64,000 bases of DNA. Source: Candidatus Lumbricidiphila eiseniae (GTDB taxonomy: Bacteria > Actinomycetota > Actinomycetes > Actinomycetales > Microbacteriaceae). A program made the position numbers and the translations under genes. The DNA is taken from NCBI GenBank assembly GCA_002529645.1, contig NAEP01000032.1:82196-146195 (forward strand). The letters run 5' to 3'. Positions 58,242-64,000 of the stretch are shown here, piece by piece. How positions within the stretch are numbered: the first letter of the stretch is position 1; each line of letters opens with the position of its first letter. A model generated the notes under the pieces. The model ran no database searches and had not been told where the DNA came from. It worked only from the letters and a program-made list of their open reading frames with translations.

Positions 58242-60185
58242 GTGAGTAGCGCGAATCGTGACAACCCCGAGTCGACGAGCACCCAGACTCTCCGCCACAG
58301 CTCCACACCGCAGGCTGAGTCGTTGTCGCGTCCCGATACCCGCTCCACGAGTCACCTCGATACCCGCTCCACGAGTCACCTCGATACCCGCTCCACGAGT
58401 CATCTCGATACCCGCCTGCACGCCGCGTCGGCAGCGGCCCAGTTGCCGCCTTCCTTCCCCGAGCGCGCCGCGCGCGGCACCGCCGATAAGCTGCGGGCGT
58501 GGCAGGAAGAAGCGATTGAGCTCTACCTGCGCACCATCCCGAAGGATTTTCTCGCGGCAGCGACCCCCGGTGCGGGCAAAACAACGTTCGCTCTGCGACT
58601 GGCATCCGAACTGCGCGCCCGCCATCTCATTGACCGCATCACCGTTGTTACTCCCACCGACCATCTCAAACGTCAGTGGGCGGATGCCGCGGCGCGCGCC
58701 GGCATCCGTCTCGATCCGGAGTTTCGCAACGCGCAAAAACGGGCGGCCCGAATGTTCCACGGTATTGCCGTAACCTACGCACAGCTGGCCATGCGCCCCG
58801 GTCTTCACCGAGAAATCACCCTCTCTGGTCGCACCCTCGTCATCCTCGACGAAATTCACCACGGCGGCGATGCGTTGAGCTGGGGTGATGCGATTCGGGA
58901 GGCGTTTGAGCAGGCCGAAAAACGGGTGCTACTCACCGGCACCCCGTTCCGTTCTGATACCGCACCGATTCCATTCGTCCACTACGAGCCCGACAAAAAC
59001 GGCATTCGAATCTCAACCAGTGACTACAGCTACGGCTATGGGCGAGCACTGAAAGACGGCGTTGTACGGCCCGTCCTGTTTATGGTGTATTCGGGCAGCA
59101 TGCGCTGGCGCACCCGGGCAGGCGACGAAATGGCGGCAGCGCTCGGAGAAGACAACACCAGGGACATCACAACCGCCGCCTGGCGTACGGCACTCGAACC
59201 CACCGGTGAGTGGATTCCTGCTGTTCTCACCGCTGCAAACCGTCGACTAGACCAGATACGCCACAACATCCCCGATGCGGGGGGTCTTGTCATCGCGAGC
59301 GACCAGTCCAGCGCACGCGCCTACGCGACAATCCTCGAGGGCATCTGTGGTGAAAAGGTCACTGTTGTTCTCTCCGACGAGCGCGCGTCGAGCGCGCGCA
59401 TTGAAGAGTTCGCGAGCAACACCCGAAAGTGGATGGTCGCCGTGCGGATGGTCTCCGAGGGGGTGGATGTCCCGCGACTTACCGTCGGTGTCTACGCGAC
59501 AAACGCATCGACCCCGCTGTATTTTGCGCAAGCGATTGGGCGATTTGTTCGCGCTCGTCGGCGCGGTGAAACCGCCTCGGTGTTTCTGCCACACGTGCCG
59601 AGCCTGCTCGCTCTGGCCGGTGAGTTGGAACGGGAGCGGGATCACGCCCTCGACCGCCGGGATACAACAGACAGTGCCGAGGCGCTCGACGATGATCTGC
59701 TCGACTCGGCCAACCGGCAGGAACGGGCCTCAGCCGAGCTGGAAGCCGGGCAGTGGGAGGCGCTCGCATCCGAGGCATCCTTTGATCACGTTTTTTACGG
59801 CGGCACCGGATTTGGGGTGCAGGCACTGCCCGGCAGTGAGGAAGAGCTTGACTTTATCGGACTGCCCGGGTTGCTTGAGCCGGAGGAGGTTGCTGAACTG
59901 CTGCGCCACAGGCAGGCGCGACAAGAGCGCCGCCACAGGGAGCGTCGCAAACTGGCTCAGCCGGATGCTCCGCCCGAGCCGGTCGCGCTGTTCCGCACTC
60001 GCTCGGAGCAGCGCACCCTCCTCAGCAGCCTCGTCAGCATATGGGCACGGCAGACCGGGGAACCGCATGCGCTCATTCACGCCGAACTGCGACGCTCCTG
60101 TGGCGGACCGCCGGTTGCGCAGGCGACTGTGACCCAGATTCAGTCCCGCATTGATCTGCTGCGCACACGGCTCGGGAAAAAGTAG
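58242..60185 (+). CDS. DEAD/DEAH-box (superfamily 2) helicase
   Basis: The 647-residue protein has ATPGAGKTTFALRLA (motif I), VVTPTDHLKRQW (Ia), ILDEIHHGGD (II), LLTGTPFRSD (III) and QAIGRFVRARRRG (VI). It resembles the lone actinobacterial helicases annotated as DNA/RNA helicase. The N-terminal about 60 residues hold three 9-residue DTRSTSHL units from a 27-bp DNA repeat (58337-58418). No nuclease or methylase partner is adjacent, so a restriction role is not supported. Confidence 0.9.
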   Translation: MSSANRDNPESTSTQTLRHSSTPQAESLSRPDTRSTSHLDTRSTSHLDTRSTSHLDTRLHAASAAAQLPPSFPERAARGTADKLRAWQEEAIELYLRTIPKDFLAAATPGAGKTTFALRLASELRARHLIDRITVVTPTDHLKRQWADAAARAGIRLDPEFRNAQKRAARMFHGIAVTYAQLAMRPGLHREITLSGRTLVILDEIHHGGDALSWGDAIREAFEQAEKRVLLTGTPFRSDTAPIPFVHYEPDKNGIRISTSDYSYGYGRALKDGVVRPVLFMVYSGSMRWRTRAGDEMAAALGEDNTRDITTAAWRTALEPTGEWIPAVLTAANRRLDQIRHNIPDAGGLVIASDQSSARAYATILEGICGEKVTVVLSDERASSARIEEFASNTRKWMVAVRMVSEGVDVPRLTVGVYATNASTPLYFAQAIGRFVRARRRGETASVFLPHVPSLLALAGELERERDHALDRRDTTDSAEALDDDLLDSANRQERASAELEAGQWEALASEASFDHVFYGGTGFGVQALPGSEEELDFIGLPGLLEPEEVAELLRHRQARQERRHRERRKLAQPDAPPEPVALFRTRSEQRTLLSSLVSIWARQTGEPHALIHAELRRSCGGPPVAQATVTQIQSRIDLLRTRLGKK

Positions 60186-60226
60186 GGTGCCGGGTGTCAA
60201 AAAATAGAGCGCCGGGTATTGTTCGC

Positions 60227-60318
60227 GAACGCCGCCTCCGGTTCCGGTAGTTCCACGAGCAGGAACTCGCGTGCGAGCTGAGCGCGGTGAACATCGCCTC
60301 CGGCTCCGGTAGTTCCAC
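60227..60318. repeat. Paired direct repeat, period 62
   Basis: Copies at 60227-60256 and 60289-60318 (shared CGCCTCCGG, CCGGTAGTTCCAC) agree at 27 of 30 bases. The 32-nt middle has a short palindrome, CTCGCGTGCGAG. It lies in the gap before the FUSC-like gene. Confidence 0.9.
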
Positions 60319-60407
60319 TGGGGTCTTGCCGTTGTGGCTGATGCGCACTCCGCGGTGAGCAGCACGGCGGGCAGGGTTGGGTCTTGTCGCGCGATAGCCT
60401 AACTGCT

Positions 60408-61415
60408 ATGGGTGTTCTCTCGGCGTTTCGCACAACCCGGCGACCACCGCTCATCCAGACCGCCAAAGCCACTATCGCCATGATCGCCGCCTGGCTGATT
60501 GTGGGGTGGCTCATCCCCGGGCAACTCCCGGTTTTCGCTGCAATCGCTGCGATCCTCGTCGTGTTACCCAGCGTCAATCAGTCGTTCGGGCGGGCGGTAG
60601 AACGCTCCATTGGCGTGGTCCTCGGTGTGCTTGTCGCAACCGGCATCGCTCTGCTCTTCGGTCAAAATCGCTGGATTATCCTCGTCACGATCGTGGTGGC
60701 AATGATCGTGTCGTGGGTGCTCAAGGTGACGACCACGACATCCAACCAGGTGGCCATCAGTGCCATGCTCGTGCTCGCACTTGGTTCCGCGTCACCGCAG
60801 TATGCGCTTGATCGGGTCATCGAGACGGTTATCGGCGTCATGATCGGATGTGCTGTCAACGCGCTCGTCGTGGCACCCGTCGCCATCGCTCCGGTTGTGC
60901 AGGCGGTGGCACAGCTCGGCAATGCTGTTGCCGATGGCTTGGAGCGACTTGCAATCGGCCTGGAACATCCGCAGTCGGGTGCCGATGTGGATGCGCTCAT
61001 GGCGGCGGCCCGAGAACTGCGTCCGATTCGGGATGCTGCGGAGCGGGCCATCCACGAGTGTGAGGAGTCGCTCACGTTCAACCCGCGTGGGTCAGCACAC
61101 CGACCACAACTAGACGCTATGACGGGACTGGTCGGGCACTACTCGCCAATTGTGACGCAGATCATTGGGATGACTCGGGCGTACCGGGACCACTACGACA
61201 GTGCCCTTCACACCGATGCCGCCGTTGCGGCTATTGCGGAACAGCTGCGTCGTGCGGCCAATGATGCCCGCCGCGTGGTGACGTCTACGACGGAGGTGAG
61301 ACCTGCTCTGACCGCACCACTGGTCATCATCACCCCGGGGCCGCACTGGATTCTCGTGGGCGCACTACTGGAAGATTTGCGACGAATTCGACTGGAATTA
61401 CTCGACGAGGTGTAG
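60408..61415 (+). CDS. FUSC-type membrane protein
   Basis: The 335-residue protein has about six hydrophobic helices in the first half (IAMIAAWLIVGWLIPGQLPV; SIGVVLGVLVATGIALLFG; VVAMIVSWVLK; VIGVMIGCAVNALVVAPVAI) and a helical soluble tail. This is the layout of FUSC/aromatic acid exporter proteins. ATG 60408 is the likely start. Cargo is unknown. Confidence 0.83.
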   Translation: MGVLSAFRTTRRPPLIQTAKATIAMIAAWLIVGWLIPGQLPVFAAIAAILVVLPSVNQSFGRAVERSIGVVLGVLVATGIALLFGQNRWIILVTIVVAMIVSWVLKVTTTTSNQVAISAMLVLALGSASPQYALDRVIETVIGVMIGCAVNALVVAPVAIAPVVQAVAQLGNAVADGLERLAIGLEHPQSGADVDALMAAARELRPIRDAAERAIHECEESLTFNPRGSAHRPQLDAMTGLVGHYSPIVTQIIGMTRAYRDHYDSALHTDAAVAAIAEQLRRAANDARRVVTSTTEVRPALTAPLVIITPGPHWILVGALLEDLRRIRLELLDEV

Positions 61416-61492
61416 CTCACCGTAGACTTCCCCCGGAACGGTTGTCCTGTCTGGGTTACCGGGTGTAGCCAGCCGTGGAAGGAGCATCCATC

Positions 61493-62380
61493 GTGCGTGT
61501 TGCAATTACCGGCGGTTCTGGGTTTGTTGGGCGCCACCTGGCGGCTCGATTTGATCCCGCTGCCGTGGTTGCACTGTCCCGGCGCACCGGGGTTGATATT
61601 GTCGATGTTGGGGCGCTCACGGCGGCTTTTGCGGGATGCGAGGCGGTTATCCACTGCGCGGGAATCAACCGTGAAATCGGTGAACAGACGTATAACAGGG
61701 TTCACGTTGAGGGAACCCGTGCCGTGGTGGAGGCTGCCGCCCGGACCGGCGTCACGCGCCTTATCATGCTCAGTTTCCTGCGAGCACGCCCGAACTGTGG
61801 TTCGCCCTACCACGAGACCAAATGGCAGGCAGAGCAGATCATTCGCGGCTCGGGTATGGACTACACGATCCTCAAGGCCGGAATGATCTACGGACGTGGT
61901 GATCACTTCGTTGATCACATCAGCCGTGCCGTGCACACCATCCCGCTTTTTGCGACCGTGGGATATCGGGAAAAACCCATCCGACCGATTCCGGTGAGTG
62001 AGATGGTCGATGTGCTGGTGGCGGCGACCACCGGCCGTCTCCCGAAATCAACCGTCGCGGTTGTCGGCGGCGAACAACTGCTGTTGAGTGAGGCGGTTCG
62101 CCGGGTGGCAAGCAGCGTCGGGCGACGGGTTGTCATCGTTCCGGCGCCCGTGTGGGGCATCCGCGCTGTTGCGCAGGTCACCGAGTGGGTCATGAAAGCT
62201 CCGCTTATCGCGACATCCCAGGCACGAATGCTCGCGGAAGGAGTGTCTGAGCCGATGCCGGGAACTGCCAGTCTGCCCGAAGAACTTCGGCCCCGCCTCG
62301 GGTTCACACCGGCACAGATTTCGGCTGCGCTTCCGCCACCGGGTGGTTTTGGATGGCGTGACCTACGTTTTTCTCGCTAG
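61493..62380 (+). CDS. NAD(P)-binding NDUFA9/atypical-SDR-like protein
   Basis: The 295-residue protein has VAITGGSGFVGRHL (dinucleotide site) and later AGMIYGRGDHFVDHIS and IPVSEMVDVLVAATTG, as in atypical SDRs related to complex I NDUFA9. The usual YxxxK is present as YHETK. The role is unknown. GTG 61493 has AAGGAG eight bases upstream. Confidence 0.83.
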   Translation: MRVAITGGSGFVGRHLAARFDPAAVVALSRRTGVDIVDVGALTAAFAGCEAVIHCAGINREIGEQTYNRVHVEGTRAVVEAAARTGVTRLIMLSFLRARPNCGSPYHETKWQAEQIIRGSGMDYTILKAGMIYGRGDHFVDHISRAVHTIPLFATVGYREKPIRPIPVSEMVDVLVAATTGRLPKSTVAVVGGEQLLLSEAVRRVASSVGRRVVIVPAPVWGIRAVAQVTEWVMKAPLIATSQARMLAEGVSEPMPGTASLPEELRPRLGFTPAQISAALPPPGGFGWRDLRFSR

Positions 62381-62439
62381 TGTTTTGCGTTGTAAATTAG
62401 TTGCCTAATTGTAGGAGGGGGGGGTATAGCTGATGTTGG

Positions 62440-62735
62440 GCTCTGTGTTCAAGTCTGAGGTGCAGCACTGTGGTGGTGTGGTTGTGTGTGGTGATTGGTA
62501 GGTTTCTGCTGGTGTTGCCTGGTCGAGGTGTTTTTGGGGTTGGTTGTTGATCTCGGTGATGATCTCTTGGAGCTCTTTTTCACCTGCCTACGATCATCCC
62601 GGGGTGTCCACTCCGCCCGGAGCCTGTCTATCACTCAGGCCACCATTCGATCCTGCACAAAAACCCGTGGCCGGTGGGAGCTCGACGCTCGCTTCCGACA
62701 CCGGCGCTCTGCCCGTTCTGCCCGGTACTGAACGG
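62440..62735 (-). pseudogene. IS30-type transposase remnant
   Basis: The minus strand reads, in shifting frames, VIDRLRAEWTPRDD (like the IS30 HTH '..L...WSPEQI') and then KELQEIITEINNQPQKHLDQ followed by ATPAETY (like the C-terminal 'LN.RPRK.L...TPAE'). The large central part with the DDE residues is missing. It lies against the broken 5' end of the dedA remnant. The assignment rests on these short motifs. Confidence 0.45.
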
Positions 62736-63154
62736 CGCTTCTTGTCGGTTTTGTGTTCCCGGGTGATTCGTTGTTGCTTGTGACCGGTGTTTTTGTCTTT
62801 GGTGGTGTGATTCACGCTCACCTCTGGTTTGTTGCGCTTTGTCTTGCTGTTGCGGTGCTTGTCGGTGGTGAGGTTGTTTATGTGATTGGTCGTATCAGCG
62901 GGCCGCGAATCTTCCAGTCGGGACGAGGGCATCTTCTCGGGTCTGAGGCGGTGGAGCGTACGAACGCGTTTTTCGGGCGTTGGGGAGTTGTCGCTGTGGT
63001 CATCGCCCGGTTTGTGCCGGTGGCGCGGACAGTTGTTCCCCTCGCTGCGGGCGTGTCTAATACTTCTTCTACGAACGCGGCGGGCTCTGCAGTTGTTCCC
63101 CTCGCTGCGGGCGTGTCAGAGATGTCCCGGCCGCGTTCCACATTTGGCAGGTGA
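62732..63154 (+). pseudogene. DedA-family membrane protein, 5' end lost
   Basis: From codon 62732 the frame reads ALLVGFVFPGDSLLLVTGVF, then GGEVVYVIGRISGPRIF, AFFGRWGVVAVVIARFVPVA and RTVVPLAAGVS, the order of DedA/SNARE-associated proteins. The N-terminal part is cut at an IS30-like remnant and the C-terminal helices are missing after EMSRPRSTFGR. Inside it, a 60-bp in-frame insertion repeats VVPLAAGVS (see next). Confidence 0.8.
63030..63117. repeat. Paired direct repeat, 28 + 32 + 28, inside dedA
   Basis: Two identical 28-bp copies (CAGTTGTTCCCCTCGCTGCG...) at 63030-63057 and 63090-63117 enclose 32 nt of unrelated sequence. The duplicated bases encode AVVPLAAGVS-like residues that belong to the DedA motif RTxxPxxAGVxxM; the M of that motif follows only the second copy. 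So the family sequence has been interrupted by exactly 60 bp: one new 28-bp copy plus 32 bp. Confidence 0.93.
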
Positions 63155-63223
63155 AGCGACGAGCCAAACGGAACGCGCCCGCGTACCGCAGCGGGAAATC
63201 CAACGCGTGAGGTTCCAAGTTCG

Positions 63224-63490
63224 TTATCGATAGGTATTCAGCCAGGGGGCAAGGGCTGCTTGGTGTTCGGTGTTGCTGGTGAAGGGGTATCGGTAGGCTG
63301 ATTCGGTTTGGAGGGTGCGGGTGAAGCGTTCGAGGTTCCTGTTCTGCCGGGGACAGTGTGGTTTGATGAATATTTGCGTTGCGCCGAGTTTTGCGACCAT
63401 GGTTGTGAGGCTGTGTCTGTAAGCCCAGGCGTTATCAGTCATGACCTGTTCGATTCGAGGAATCCCGGACGCGACAAAAAACGCTGCGCG
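63224..63490 (-). pseudogene. IS481-type transposase fragment
   Basis: The frame reads RIEQVMTDNAWAYRHS, QIFIKPHCPRQNRNLERFTR, TLQTESAYRYPFTSN and APWLNTYR, the second half of the DDE domain of IS481 transposases (TDN...PR/WQNGKVER). Both ends are cut: it stops at YR and joins IS5-like sequence upstream at about 63490. Confidence 0.75.
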
Positions 63491-63845
63491 CGTTGATGAC
63501 ACTGTCGTAGTTGAGGGTGTCTGGCAGGTCTTGGGTTTTGCTGCTGTTGTAGCCGGTGTTCAGGTGCATGGCGTTTTGCTCGGGCAGATTGAATCCGGAC
63601 CGGGTCAGTGTCTCCAGGGTGGGGGCCAGCAGTGGCGAGTTGTTGTAGTTCGCTGGTGCCATAACACAGTCCAGTGGGGCTCCGTGTGACCCACCAGTAG
63701 TGAGCGTTTCCTACCCTGTCTTCTGCGATCTGCAAGGGGATCGGCCCGCGGCTTCGCCACCACAGGGGTCCTTGAGGATGCACCCGTCGACAATGAGGGT
63801 GGCAAGCTCCAAACCGATCATCTTGTCGTAGACCTCAGATAAATT
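63490..63845 (-). pseudogene. IS5-type transposase fragment
   Basis: LATLIVDGCILKDPCGGEAA starts the piece; after two frameshifts it continues with APLDCVMAPANYNNSPLLAP, then FNLPEQNAMHLNTGYNSSKT, matching the middle of actinobacterial IS5 transposases (IVDG..., APANRHDSPLLAPTL, DRGYDS). No complete frame remains. IS481 sequence abuts its 3' side. Confidence 0.65.
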
Positions 63846-63925
63846 TTGTTTCAGCTCGGTGAAGATCCGAGCGTGTCAAATGGTGTGTGTAAGGGGTGGG
63901 TCTCCTTACGGAAGGAAACACATTG

Positions 63926-64000
63926 TTGGTTATCGACAAGGCGTCGCGTGATGAGCGGCGCAAGATTCAGACGGAGGGCGCTCAGCGTCTGATCGAGTCC
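63926..64000 (+). CDS. Possible IS256-type transposase, N-terminal part
   Basis: TTG 63926, with GGAAGGA 10 bp upstream, opens a frame reading VIDKASRDERRKIQTEGAQR and on to the window edge (25 codons). The sequence before it (about 63868-63915, with GAGCGTGTCAAATGG) looks like the end of an IS256-type element. The call rests on this general look, so it is tentative. Confidence 0.4.
   Translation, partial: MVIDKASRDERRKIQTEGAQRLIES

Noticed and set aside
58242..60185. Treating the helicase as part of a restriction or defence island
   Set aside because: No methylase, nuclease or other defence gene is adjacent, and the protein resembles lone actinobacterial helicases.

Overview
The window looks like a chromosome segment of an actinobacterium, most probably Microbacteriaceae. 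The evidence is moderately high GC, frequent GTG starts, an Lsr2 nucleoid protein, a LAETG-type sortase signal, GlgA/GlgC, SURF1 with DUF3099, and the gene order holA-rpsT-lepA-hemW-hrcA-dnaJ-rsmE-phoH-ybeY-era-leuA-recO-uppS-dusB-dgt-dnaG. No species call is possible from the sequence alone.

Layout. 1-1760 is the right end of an integrated element (a large serine recombinase and the start of an excisionase-like gene) that has cut comEC in two; only the 3' part of comEC is here. 3469-31900 is a housekeeping block: replication (holA, dnaG), translation (rpsT, lepA, rsmE, ybeY, era, dusB, def, tRNA-Asn), the heat-shock pair hrcA-dnaJ under a CIRCE operator, leucine synthesis (leuA behind a leader-peptide attenuator), DNA repair (recO), cell wall lipid carrier (uppS) and nucleotide pools (dgt). 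Between leuA and recO lie an MFS transporter, a sortase-anchored surface protein, a YcnI-like copper protein and a TRIC-type channel. 31900-48700 holds a NIPA-like transporter, two glycosyltransferase loci, a tRNA(CAT) with a decayed island behind it (XRE and DUF2130 remnants), an MpaB-like oxygenase, an ABC-F protein, a DUF3099/zinc-protein/SURF1 operon, fabG, serB-glgC, lsr2, glgA, an ABC ATPase, rpmE2 and a DEDDh exonuclease. 48900-62400 holds an alpha/beta hydrolase with a glycosyltransferase, a DHA2 exporter, a sirtuin, an rRNA methyltransferase with a D,D-carboxypeptidase, a padR-controlled ABC transporter, a helicase, an FUSC-type membrane protein and an NDUFA9-like protein. 62400-64000 is a graveyard of IS30-, IS481-, IS5- and possibly IS256-type fragments around a broken dedA.

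The most unusual signal is not a gene. At least 13 places carry a pair of about 23-33-nt near-identical direct repeats whose starts are 60-62 bp apart, with an unrelated middle of about 29-35 nt (31-32 nt in the best preserved). The repeat sequence differs from locus to locus, but the geometry stays constant and equals one repeat-spacer-repeat unit of a type I CRISPR array. They sit between genes or in pseudogenes. In the dedA remnant the unit is an exact 60-bp in-frame insertion that duplicated 28 bp of native coding sequence around 32 bp of new sequence. This is what off-target spacer integration by Cas1-Cas2 would leave behind (scattered one-spacer 'neo-CRISPR' units), although no cas gene lies in the window.
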